A stretch of 64,000 nucleotides of DNA from Batillaria attramentaria. Its lineage: Eukaryota; Mollusca; Gastropoda; Batillariidae. The DNA lies in the NCBI GenBank assembly GCA_018292915.2, contig JACVVK020000206.1, positions 236,501-300,500 on the forward strand, in the 5' to 3' direction. This document shows, piece by piece, positions 1-13,100 of this stretch; within the stretch, counting starts at the first letter, position 1, and every line of letters begins with the position of its first letter. Under the pieces are notes generated by a model that saw nothing but the letters and a program-made list of their open reading frames with translations, had not been told where the DNA came from and did not search any database. Made by a program: the position numbers and the translations under genes.

Positions 1-239
1 AGTTTGTGATTATCGTATGGAGGCTTGATATTGAATGAGAAAGGAAATTTTTTTTCATCCCTAATAATAGCAGAATTGTTTTATCCCTGATGATAACGGT
101 TTTTCATCGTATTACTGCTGTTAACAGTCTCCTTTCCTTTCCAACTCAATTGTAAAAGATAAACCAGTTCAGCGCAATTCTCTCAGTAATTGCAGATGTT
201 AAACTAAGACTTAACACAACGCTTGTGTATCCTACACAG

Positions 240-533
240 AGATCCCTGCGCCCATCTACAGCCCCGAGATTGAACAGATCGAGCCTTCGGCGCTGCGCCT
301 GGCGTGGCGAACCCCCAAAACCGGACCGTACAAGTCCAAGAAGACGACCTACGCCATCGAGACTCTTGAGCCAAGCACCTGGACGTGGCGCCCCTTGGTC
401 TCCAACCTGCCAACGCCAAGCTACAGGGTGTCCACTCTGTCTCCAACTCAGGACTATGTTTTCCGCATCCGCGCTGAGGCCGACAAACACCTGAGTGAGC
501 CTTCTTTTCCAGTGACGTACTCCAGGACAAGAG
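240..533 (+). other. Fn3 domain 1 (single exon)
   Basis: One 294-bp exon with phase-1 introns on both sides encodes a complete fibronectin type III fold. The B-strand Trp sits in LRLAW, the E/F Tyr in DYVFRIRAE, and a Ser/Glu-Pro turn (LSEPSF) precedes the last strand. The acceptor is cctacacag at 239 and the donor is gtgagt at 534. The first visible residues continue an upstream exon outside the window. Confidence 0.85.
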
Positions 534-1001
534 GTGAGTTTGGAATGACTGACACTGATACGAGTGAGGCCCCAGTGGGTGTGGGTGATCGTGCAGTGTA
601 GTGTGGACAGAAGTGTGGGTTGGTGTGGAGGCCGTGTATCATTCCTTGCTTTACTGGTGGCTTTTGGAGAGTTGCTTAATGCTTATACGTAGTTGGTGCC
701 TTTATTTTTATTTTCATTATTTTTTCAAATATTGGGAGTGTCAGATACCTGGCTCCAATTTAGGGTTTGTGTGTGTGTGTGTGTGTGTTTTATTTTTTTC
801 TTTGCCAATGCTGAATTAGTCTTTCAAGAGCCGTGAATTGAATGGAAAAAAAAATGCTTTTCTTTTACCTGGTAGTTGCCGTGTGTCTGCTTTCCTTTCT
901 GCTTTGAGTGAAGTAATTCAGTGATGTGGCAGTTAAAGGGAAAATTTTCTATGTGTGATTTTTGTCCATGCACATGCTTGCACACCCTCCACACACACAC
1001 A

Positions 1002-1072
<71 letters not shown>

Positions 1073-2819
1073 TTTAAAATACATGTGTATGTGTTTATTT
1101 CTGCTTGATTTGTAGCTTTAGTGAGAGAAATTGCTGCTTTCTGCTTAGCTTCAGTAAGAACATTATGTGAGCTGTGTGAGCAGTTGTTAGCTGTAGCATC
1201 TACTGTTCTATCTGTGTGCCTTTTGAGTCAGCAGGAATGCGATAAAGTCCTGAAAGGGATGTGTTCCCTGAGATTTTTATGCTTTTGCTTTGCTTTTGGT
1301 TGCTGTAAAGTGAAACTTTCCAATTTCAGCGTACAGCAGTATTTTTGACAGGAGGAGGCCATTGGGTACACCTTTTTGCTCTATTTATTCTTTTCTCATT
1401 GCATGCATCAATATTTATATTGCTCACTGTCATTATGTGTGCCTTTTCAAAATTTCATTTTCATCATTGCACATTTTGATACATGTATGTGCTCATCATT
1501 CTGAATAGGTTTATGTGTAACAACAAAACTTTTGCACATTTTCTTTGATGATGCAATTTTCACCTTCACAGACAAAGCTGCACATTTTTATCTTTAAAAG
1601 CACTTTAGCATTTCTGTTTTTTTCAGGTAATAAATGTGAATTACCACCATGCTAATAATTTTTTCGTTTAAATCAGAGTCTAATTACTAACACTATCAGC
1701 GTACCATACCTTTATCATTTTCCCGGTATATCTTATGCACTCTAACCTCTCTATATGAAACAGTATTGTCAGGTCTTACCACTATTTTCTAGTATTTATT
1801 TATTTATTTACAGCACTTGATGCACCGTAATATTCCAGCAGTACAGTTTCAGTTTTTAATGCACCACAATATCCATTTATTTAATTTTTGCTCTCAGTGA
1901 TTGGTGTGATTGTGACTTACAAGATTACTATTTGCATCTTTGATTTGTATTTAAGCTGTGTTAGGGAACAAATGTTGTGCTAATCACTTCAAGATCCACA
2001 GTTAGTTTAAGCAAAAAGTTGCAAATGTATTTGCCAATTTTTTAAAAATTTAAAACCTTGCCTTAGTTAACAGTGCAAGAGCTGTCATACCCATTGTCAT
2101 TCTTTTTAACTTACAATTTTCACACTTCCAATTTTTTCTTGCCTAAAGAACTATTGATTGTTTCCACAAAATCTTTGACTCTAGATTCAGATTTTGATAA
2201 TGTTTTAGGGAGTTTTGGGAACTTCTTTTTTTCCCCCCTTGGTGATCAATAGGGGGTTGCGTAATCTTATCTCCTGTTGCATTTTCCACGCTCAGCTCCT
2301 AATCTCCCCGTTGCATTTTCCATGCTCAGCTCCTAATCTCCCCGTTGCATTTTCCATGCTCAGCTCCCCCATCAGTTCCAGTGGAGCGTCCAATCCTGTC
2401 CGAGACCGAAACAGACTCTGTCCACGTGTCCTGGCACCCCGTCTTCATCCCAACAGGTCGAACCGGTGGCAGCAGACGTTATCGCCTGGAGATGAGAGAA
2501 GTGCCTTACGGATCATGGCACCCTGTTTTAACCTCAACGACTAAGCTGAGCCACGAGGTCACTGGTTTGCGGCCCAACATGGATTACAGTTTCCGCGTGA
2601 GCTTGATCACTGATGAGGGAACGTCACCTCCATCCAACGCAGCCTACCTGTACAGAAGGCCTGGTGAGGAAGTTTGGTTGTGTCATGACTTGCATGACAA
2701 TCTTTAGCATGACCAGAAATGATAGCACTGCTGAAGAGCTTCATAATACACGAAAGTGAACCTCACACCATAAGATCTGATTGTACTTTTGAAACAGGCA
2801 TACATTCATTTGTGTGTGT

Positions 2820-2885
<66 letters not shown>

Positions 2886-5800
2886 GTGGGAGAGAGGGAG
2901 GGAGGAAGGTGAACCTTAAATAAAACTCTGTTCCCTAGAGCATTGTCTTTGGGTTTGTCCAGTGATCCCAAGGTTGCCACTTGAGACGCCTGAGTTGGCC
3001 GACGTTACTGATGACGCTGTGTCCCTGCGCTGGAGACGCGTGGACGTGCCTCCCTTTGAAAATGACGAGGAGCCTCTGTCATTCATGATCGAGTCCCAGC
3101 GCCTGCCGTCCTATGACTGGGAGCCGGTAGCGCGGGGCATCACTGACACCAGTTACCGCATCCGTGACCTGCAGCCACGAGAGGACTACGTGTTCAGAGT
3201 GAGGGGGGAGATGCCGTCAGGAATCACTACTCCATCTGTGCCAGTCCCACTCTACAGGCGCCCAGGTCAGAAAATTTAACTAGGCTGTTTTTGTTTAGAT
3301 CTGCCTAGCATTGTCCATAAACAAATATTTTTTTTAAGCTTCTTTTTCAGTTGTATTAACCCTGTTCCTACCAAGGAAATTATGCAGTAACCTGTGCCCC
3401 TGTCCATGCGAGCAAAGTTTACAACTGGAAGTTCAGTAAACGCATCATGTGTTTGCATCAACACTAATAAATGAGAGGGAAAAAAAGCAAGCTTGAATTA
3501 GATTGCTGTCTAACACTACTATGCAAGCAAAAATAATGAAAAGTAAGCTGCATGGAAGGGCAAATTTAAGAACAGGGAATCCCTGTGTGTTGGATGCAAT
3601 GGGTAAGAACAGGGCCCCCTCAGGTTGTCTTTGGTCATGACTTAAAGAGTGTTAATGTTCGTTTGCTTGTCACCTTGAATAAACATTTATGTTATTTGTT
3701 GCTTGTGTTTTGTTTTTTTCAGAGAGGGCAGGTGTTCCCATCAGCTATGTCACCTCGGATGACCGCAATGTGCCTCCTTACTCTGCACGACTGCGCTGGA
3801 AGCCTGTTTACATTCCGCCCTTCACCTCCCCGTCGTCTGCCTCTTACCTGATAGAGATGCAGGAGCCCCCGAGACGTGACTGGCGCCCCCTGGCATCTGA
3901 CGTCAGGAGCACTGATTACTTGGTGTCCGATCTGAGTCCTCGCAAGAGCTACATGTTCAGGGTGCGTGCAAAATCTCCAGCCGGGGTCGTCAGCGAACCA
4001 AGCATGCCTGTTCCTTTCTACCCTCTGTATGGTAAGTGGGTGTTTTCACATTAAATCAAAATCAAAACACTGCGTTGATCAGAAAAGGGAAATTAGATCC
4101 ACCACACACATAAAGCCAACATGTTGATCACAGTTTTCCTGTACGAGTCCTGCCGAGCAGCTTCAGTGAGTTCATTCTGTTAGTGTCAGTAGCTTATTGT
4201 GTATAGGTTGTAATGGCTGGTTTTTTTAGCAGCTGTCGCATTGTGTCTTGGCTGGTGTAAGGAGGGACAGATGGAGGGATGTATTTGACACTTGGCTGAG
4301 TGGTGTGATGAGTCATGTAATCAGGCAGTATTTGAAGGAACTTTTTCACTCTGAGTGTCTGATTTTTTGTTTTGTTTTTGTTTTATGTTTTTTTGTTTTG
4401 TTTTTGTTTTTTTTTGTTTGTTTGGTTTTTTTGTTGTTGTTGTTGTTGTTTTTTGTTTTTTTTTTGGGGGGGGGGGGGGGGGTAAGCATGCAACCCTCTT
4501 TCATAAAGGATATCAATTTTTATATTTGTTGACAATGTGCTGTATGATCATGCCATTTTTTTTTCAGCAAGGACCCTCGCCGGGCAGCCTCGACCCGACT
4601 TTGTCATGCCAGTTGAAGAGTTCTCCTTGCCTGACAGACCATACATCAGCACGCTGATCGTCAAAGGTAAAGCCAGCTTAAATTGAGTTTGTTTGGCTGG
4701 GAAAATATTCTGTTACTGACTCCCTGCAATTACCTTGAGGTGTTGTAATATGTTCGACAGTGAGGAAAATGGCCTGTTATTGACTGACTACAAGTGCAAT
4801 AACAGCCAGGAAAGTGGCGAATATTTTACTTGCCATGACGGATGGGGGGAAAAAAAATGCTGGTGAGGGAAATTGAAAAATTACTTGCCCGATGCAAGTG
4901 CAGTAAAACAAAGTCGATTTTTCAGTGCCATAGCAGAAAAAGATGTTTTCGCGAATTTTCCAATCCACCCCTTCAGAGTCATACCCATGGGAGTTGGGTT
5001 CCTCACCTGAAGAATGAGTGAGTTCCTTTGGCCACCTGAGTCTGCTAAATCATTGTTTGAATGAAGCACACCAAATCGAAAGCAAACAAACCATCAACTT
5101 AGTTTGTATCGTAGGCAGAGACACCTCCTGGTAATGTTTTTTTCCTTTGGTAGTACTGTTTTAACTTTGTTCAGCCAGTAAGTTTTCTAGTTTGGCAAGT
5201 GAACATTTTGAGCCATTAGCCAAGGGCTAGTGTGAAAAAAACCCCAGACTTTCAGGGCTGCATAAAGTGATGTGGTAAGTTTAATGGGCTGTAGAAAATT
5301 TCCGGTTATTAATTCTCTGTATGTGCCGTAAAGTGATGTGATATGGCTGTGTTTGTATGTGTTTATGTCAGATTTACTCTCATCCTTTGTTTACCTACAG
5401 TGCCTCCCCGTATGCACATTGAAAAGCCTGACATGGTCCAGACCAGCCCAACATCGGTCCATCTGACCTGGAACGCAGCTCGAGTTCCAGCCACCACCAG
5501 CAGCCTCTCTCCCACAACATACCGTGTGGAGGTGCGAGAAGACGGGACCTTCAACTGGGTGGAGCGGGCGTCCAACATCGTTGGGTTGGGATGTGACATC
5601 ACGGGACTCGACCCGCGCCTGGACTACGCCTTCAGGGTGCGCGCAGTCAACGACTTCGGATGGAGCGAGGCGACTCTGCCTGCCTTCCTTCACAGACCTC
5701 TTGGTGAGTGAGTGAGCGAGTGTTGAATGTTACACTTGGAAATCACAGTTTGCTCCTTGCGCTTGTGAGGTTTACGGTATACTCCAGCCAATAATATTCC

Positions 5801-7104
5801 AGCCAGTACAAAATCACAGCAGTCGCTCCATGTTTGCGTTGGACATCGGTCATAGACCAGTTCAGTTTTGAAATGTCTGATTACTTTCTCACCAAGGCGG
5901 ATATATATCATTCCTGCGCTTTAGTCATGCAGTTTTCGTTAATGTCCCTGACCAACGTCCTATACTTTTTCAGTCGCCCAGGACATTTTTTCCTTTCGTA
6001 GTTCCCATGAATATGATGCCCTGCAAATTGTGCAGCCAGAACCTTCAAGTCATAGCTATGTATTTGTGTATGTAAGGGGGATGGAGTGAAGATGTTGTTT
6101 TGATCCCGCTACTTTTCTTCTGTAAGATGAATAAGTTTGACGTTTCCACCTGGCAGGTCTTCATGCTCTCATTTACTGTGTTGACATTTCAGATTTGATC
6201 AACTACGATGAGCCGGAGATTGACTGGGACTCCTTTAGCCCCACAGGTAAGTCAAATTATAGTTTTCTATCAACTGTAGGAAAGTAACCAGCATACTCAC
6301 CAGACAGCAGCAATGCCCATCTCTTGCATTGTTGAATCATCTGATTTTCTGGGGCAGTCGGTGGTCTAGTGGTTTAGCGACTTCGCCACCAGTGTGAGAT
6401 GTCAGGTTCGAGTCCCACTCGAGGCAAAGAATTTTTCCTTTTCATATGTGGCACCGTTCATTCAGGCCTATCGTCAGAGGGTTCTCTCCAGGCACTCTGG
6501 CTTCCTCCCCATCTGCTTTGGAAATGTTAAAAATAAATGCAATTCCTAATTCCGAAACTTCAATAGCTGAGCTGACCCTTCACACCATGTGAATGTAATG
6601 TGTTTCTGTCCAGTGTCAGAGAATGCGTGTGATTCACATGAGCGTGCGTGTTGGGTTCAGTTTGTGGCGCTTTGAGCCGATTCAAGAAATTGGCTAAAGC
6701 GCTTATACAATACTCAGTTGTTGTTATTATTATTATTATTACAGCAGACCCAGTCTGTAGAATTTCAGCTTTTTTTAAACAACATTAGTCATGAGTTGGG
6801 TGTAGCTAGGCTGCACATTCACACAAAAAAAAGCATTAGACATAATTTATCGGATTCTCTTTCCAGTACACCCCATTGTGGCTCCCAGACTGCCGATCGA
6901 TTCACCACGCATCACACCCTTGACCGCTGAAGCTTTGCGTCTGTCCTGGCATCCGGCACGTATCCCAGCCTACGCTCGCAAGGCCCCTATCACATACATC
7001 GTGGAGATGAAGGAACCATCTGATCGTGCCTGGTCTCCCGTGGCCAGTAGACTGCAGGACACGAGTTTCCAGGTGGGTAGATTGATTGTGTAGTTTTCTG
7101 CATG

Positions 7105-7159
<55 letters not shown>

Positions 7160-10100
7160 ATCTGAGCCAGCGTCTGCTGGGATACTGCGCTATATAAAAG
7201 CAATTTATTATTATTATTATTATTATATGTATTATTTAATGAATCGGTCTGCTATGCCAGAGTTAACTGGGCGTCGGCCAACTAGCAGTATTCAAGCGGT
7301 TCGTTTGCTTTACTTGTCCTGGTTGACAGGTGTCGGGGTTGCAGCCTGTCAAGCCGTACCTGTTCCGTGTGAGGGCAGAGAGTGAGTACGGCTCCAGCGA
7401 GCCCACTCTGCCAGCAGAACTCAGCAGAACCAAACGTGAGTTCCTTGTCTGTTGGGGCTGTGTGCAGCATTTACGTTTGTATTTGCAGCTTCTGTTCGTA
7501 CCTTTCTTGTGGAAGTTTAAGCTTAACGTAAACTGTGTGACTGTTGGCATTTCTCCAGTGCTTGTGTCTTTGTTGATGTAAGTGGTGTAGGTATTTCCTG
7601 GCTATACTGCTAGGTACTACGGTAGATTCTTGCCCGTTGTAAACTATCGTATTCTGTATGAACAGCAACTGCCCCACGGCCCAGGTCACAGTCAGTGGAG
7701 AGACAGTCATCAGCGGACTACGACCTGTCCACCCGTAGAGGATCCTTCATCGACTCTATCACAACTGGAGGTAGATGTTACAAAATGATGGCATATATCA
7801 ACGTGATTCATTACAAGCAGCTTGCTTTTTTGCGTGCAAGATAAAGTCATATCCTTCCAAAAGAAATTTAGGTTTACTTGGAAAACACACAGACATACAT
7901 GTGAACACGTCTATCCCACTTTGCATGCACACCCACTTCTGTGATCTGAAAAGAGGAATATTTTAATAATAATGATATATTACACTTGTAGAGTGCGGAG
8001 TTCTGCTTCGAAAAGCACTCAATGGGCTTTTGCTCACGCATACACATAACATTCACATGCACACATTTATACACATCAGTACAGGCGGTGGAGTTTAAAG
8101 TTAAAGATTAAAAGCTAGTTTGAAAAGATGTGTTTTGAGTTCTGCTTTAAACTGTAGGAGGGAAGGGATGTTTCTCAGAGAAGATGGCAAGGAGTTCCAA
8201 ACATGGGGGGCACTATAACTGAAAGAACGTTGGCCAAATGTTTTGAGGCTGACCCGGGGGACCTTGTGTAGCTTTTCTGAGGATGAGCAGAGAGTGCAGG
8301 ATTTTCTTGCATCATGGTATTTGTGTTGCCTGTGCTAGTTCCACCCCGTGTACCCACTGGCCGTCCGGCCATCTCTGACATCAAAGAGACCAGCTGCACC
8401 CTGTCATGGCCAGCAGCACGACTGCCAGCATATCTGAAGAACACCAAGGTGGACTACATTGTTGAGTTCAGGGAGACAGACAGCCGACTGTGGGCGAACC
8501 TGGCTGAAAATGTGCCTGAAACAACCTACAAGGTGAGACCATTAAAAAAGTGGATTTGTGTATATGGGGGTGGGGGTGAGGGGTTTAGTGGGAGAGAGTA
8601 GGAGAGAATAAACACAGTTTGTCACCTGCATTCTTGTTTAGTGCAGTAGAAGCCACATGTGAGCGCTGAGGAGATGGCGTTCTTTATTTTTGTTCCCCGC
8701 AAAGATGTTCTCAGAATAAGCACATTAGGAGTGAAAAAGCAATGGGGCTTAGGGCATATACAAATCTGTTGAGAGTTGTAACCCGTATGCTGTTGAATGT
8801 AAGTTCCGTTGATTCAGATTTTAAAGCCTGTCAAAATTTTCTTAGTCTTTGCTTCAGTAGCATCGGCACTTGAAAATATGCGATTCCCTGAGAGTGAAGT
8901 CACTCCATTTTCGTATTGGTCAGGTGACTGGTTTGGACCCGGAGCGGGACTATATGTTCCGCGTGCGTTCTCACAATGAGGCCGGCACGAGTGAACCAAC
9001 ACTGCCTGCCACTCTGGAGCGACCCAAAAAGAAGGCCCCCACTCCGCAGCGACGAGGCAGCTCAGTGGAACGTCGCTCACTGGACAGGAGAAGCATGGAC
9101 CGCATGAGTGTGGAAAGACGCAGCATGTCCCGTCAGAGCCTGGAGAGGCGATCTGAGTCACGCCTCAGTCGTAAGGATGGGAGCAAGAAAGAGGTTGAGG
9201 ACGAGACCCTGCCTGGCATGGCACCTGATGATACACGTGAGTGGAATTGCAGGCACACACAGACTTCTTAATTCTTTTTTGCCTTTTTTTGGGGGGGAGG
9301 GAGGAGTTGCTGCCCAACTGTTCATTAGCTCCAGTGGTGTTCCTCCCAAGTCGTGGGTGGAATCCATGGAGGGCTGAGAAGCTGGGGCAATTTTTGTTTA
9401 CATGAGAATGATGGTCTGATGATGCTGTGAGGGTCCATGTGCTTAAGGACTGCATGACAGGGCCCGGGAACTACAACACCTGCAGTACTGGCCATGTAAT
9501 CATCCACATTGAGATGTGTCATAGCAAAGAAAGTGCCCCTTAAGTCGCACCCATGGTGTGGAAGAGTTTCGGCTGTGTGGCAACAGCTTCGCCATTGGGC
9601 CCATAGCACACCAGCTCTGGTCGGGTCTCCCATTCCATGGTCTGAAGTGCTAACCACTACACTATGGTGGCCAGTGGACTTTTTTTTTATCAGAATATTA
9701 AAAGTTCATAAGAAAGAACAACTGATGAAACAGATTAGTTCCCAATGTTTCGGTGCACGGACTTTTCGACGGCGGACGTTTCGCCGACAGTCGTTTCGGA
9801 GCCGGACGTTTTGCCAACCGGACCTTTAGCCGACGGACCTTTAGCCGACGGACGTTTCGTCGACGAACATTTCGGCGCGGGACCTTTAGCCGACGGACCT
9901 TTAGCCGACGGACGTTTCGTCGACGAACATTTCGGCGCAGGACCTTTAGCCGACGTCAAGTGTGAGCTCACACATTTCTCTCGCCATTGTATCAATGTAT
10001 CAGTGAACTCTCTCTCACTTTCCCTGCCAGTTCTCACGTTCACCTTCCACCTGGACAGTATTTCTGTTTGTCATCTGTCTCACGTTCCCTCGAGATAGTG

Positions 10101-13100
10101 CTTCCTTCATTCATGTGCAAGATTCTGAGAAGTAAGTAAACGTTGAGAGAGAGAGGGAGAGAGAGAGGGAGAGAGAGAGAGGGAGCCGCAGGTTCTCTTC
10201 CAAAAAAGGAGACTTTGGCAAGGATGATCCGAAGAAAACGGAAAGCTCCAGATAGCGACATCATCAGCGAGGAGCTGAAGCTTACAACGAGAGGAGAACA
10301 ATTTTTAGCGTTTCAGACGGACGATATCGTTATTCTAACCACTCCATCCAATCTTGACGTTTTAGCACGTAACGCCCACTGGTTTTGTGATGGAACATTT
10401 GACAGCGCTCCGTTAGCAACACAACTTTACACCATCCATGTTCTTGTTGAGGATACTCACACTCTGCCTCTTGTTTACTGTGTGACACAAAACAAAAACA
10501 GGGCCACGTATGACGCGATCTTTACTTACCTGAAGGGCCAGAGAGATCTCAACCCAGAGACCATCACAATAGATTTTGAACGAGCCGCATTAAACAGCAT
10601 CAGTGAACACTTCCCAACCACAGCCGTGCACGGGTGCTTTTTTCACTTTGGCCAATGTCTTTGGAGAAACCTCCAGTCGCTTGGACTACAAGATTGGTAC
10701 TTGGAGCCAGAGAACTCTCTTCTCATCAAGACCATTCAGGCCTTGGCTTTCGTGCCTCCTGACGACGTCATCGAGGCGTTTCAACAGCCCATGGATTCGC
10801 TGGATGGCGACACTGACAAGACGCTTTCAGACTTCCTCGCCTACTTTGAAAGTACATGGCTGGGCATTGTGCAGCGAGGACGCCGTCGACGCCCGAAATT
10901 CGACGTCGCCATGTGGAACGTCTACAATCGTGTGGAAGACAACCTGCCCAGGACTAATAACTCGGTCGAAGGCTGGCACCGTGCCTTTGATCAGCGAATG
11001 TCTGTCACGCACCCAACACTTGCCAGGCTTGTCAGCAAGTTACGCAAGGAGCAGGCAAGCACCGAGCTTATGATAGAACAGCATGCCATGGGCGTCAGGA
11101 TGCGAAAAAACAAGCAGTACAAAGTAGTCAACACACGACTGCAAGCGCTTGTTGCAAGGTACGCACAGGATGATGTTTTAGTATTTCTCAAAGCTGTTGC
11201 GCATAATCTGTGATACAATCAAAGTGAACAGAAGTGTTGTAAGTGTGGTATATACTTTTATATTGTTATATGAAGACAGCATGTCCTCTATGTGGATTTT
11301 AATTACTCGTGTTTCTATTAAACTTGGAGTATGTCATGTCACAAGATGATGAGAATGTTTTATATTGTTATATGTTATATGCTTTTATATGTTGCCCATG
11401 CATAATGCGTCGAAAAGTCTGTCTGCGAAATGTCCGGTCGACGAAACATCCGTCGGCGAAACATCTGTTGGCTAAACGTCCGGTCAGCAAAACGTCCGAC
11501 TCCGAAACATCCGACGGCGAAACGTCCATCGGCGGAACGTCCGCACACGAATGTTTCGGCTCAGAAGCCTTCATAAGGGTACAAACAAATACAAAGACAG
11601 CACTGCTTATGACAATCAGGGATCAATAGCATTGAATGATGTCGTTTCTTAATTTTGTTATCTTTTGTTGATCCAAGCTGACAAAGACAAAAATGAAACA
11701 AATAAAAAAAGTCTTTGTGTGAGTTTCATTTTGGTTGAATTGGTTGTTTTCCAGCAACGGCACCAGAGTTCTCCAGTGTTGGCAAGGATGACGTGCAATT
11801 CGGTGTGGAATCACACCCCATGACCATCTCTCTACAGCTGCGAGGCTACCCGCCACCTCAGGTCACATGGTATCACCAGGGCAAGAAACTGGCGCTGGGC
11901 GATCGCTATGACACCTACGTCACGCCCACAGGTGAGTTGCCCTTTTCTCATAGCATGTTCACATTTGGAAAAGTACAGTCTACCATTACAAAAACTCAGC
12001 TGTATTGCTGCTTTGACTACCGGTATTTTGAAACCCAAAGTGTGTGTATGTCTTTTATTATTTTATTTTTTGAGAGCCTGAACCACATGAATTTCCAAGC
12101 AGTGGGATGAAGAAAATACTTTTCCTTTTCTTTGGTACAGGTCAAGTATTCCTGGAGTTTCTCAACATGGGCTGGCAGGACGTTGGAAACTACAAATGCG
12201 TGGCCGAGAACGAGCTCGGCACTGCAGAGAAGACAGTCAAAGTTGATGTTGCTGGTGGGTAAAGCGATTAACAAACAAGTGTCACAGTAGCAGGAGCTTA
12301 TATCTGCATCGGACATCAGACACAGTCCCTTGTGAAGAACAAAATGTCTGATATTCTTTCTGTTCTTTCTCTATCATGCTTCTGTCTGTGCAAGATAAAT
12401 CAAGTTTTCATGGAAAACAACAATAATGTTGGAGTCCTCATAAATGTCAGCCCCTGCAGCAGCTTGTGCATCATACTTCTTTTTCAGTACGTCGTGTTCT
12501 GTCGAGCATGTTGGGGCTGTGTTAAGATCGTAGCACAATGGAAATACCCACCAGTATGACGTGACACAGACTGATTTTGATCTTATGCAGAGAAGTGCAC
12601 ACTTTTCCAAACTCACAAGGGTTATAGTTTGTTGACGACGTCTCTCGTCTGTGATTTTCAGACCCACCCACTTTCATTGAGCCACTGCGTGATATCAATG
12701 TGGTGGATCGTGGCACGGCCACGTTGACATGCGCCGTCGATGGCATTCCCTACCCTAGCGTGCGTTTCATGAGGGACTGGCGGCCGCTGACAGACACGTC
12801 TCGTCTGGTGGTGGCTAACGATCCAGACCAGCCTGAGAGGTGGACTTTAACCATCAGCAAGGCCATACCAGCCGACTCCGGTAGCTACATGTGTGTGGCA
12901 GAGAACGTTGCTGGGAAAGTCTTCTGCACTAGCAGGGTTTCTGTGGAAGGTACAGTATCCCATTTATTTTAGTCTTCAGATAGAGTAGTGTTGTTTTGGC
13001 AGATCCTTTCCCTGTTATTATAAATATTGTGATGATTTCAGATTCAACATTTTAACTGTTGCAGTATAGCGGTGTAAAAACTTTGTGTATGCGCAGATTT

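Larger units (their letters stand above)
9744..11558 (+). mobile_element. MULE (Mutator-like) DNA transposon, apparently complete
   Basis: The element of about 1.8 kb sits in the intron between exons 8924-9236 and 11755-11931. Long terminal inverted repeats (about 9753-9954 and 11408-11549) bracket a single transposase ORF. The outer ends match as inverted sequences (left TGCACGGAC; right, read inverted, TGTGCGGAC). The same 9-10 bases AATGTTTCG(G) directly flank both ends (9744 and 11550), compatible with a 9-bp target-site duplication. The flank also resembles the TIR motif, so the TSD is tentative. Confidence 0.8.

Noticed and set aside
6360..6425. tRNA gene
   Set aside because: A- and B-box-like motifs are present but no cloverleaf with paired acceptor stem; the attached body and (ATT)n tail mark a SINE. 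The same holds at 20590-20657, 47395-47450 and 47690-47757.
9753..9965. Overlapping ORFs of RTFSRR-type and DGPLADG-type repeats in several frames
   Set aside because: They are translations of the 15-bp MULE TIR units (a multiple of three, so every frame stays open) and are not proteins.
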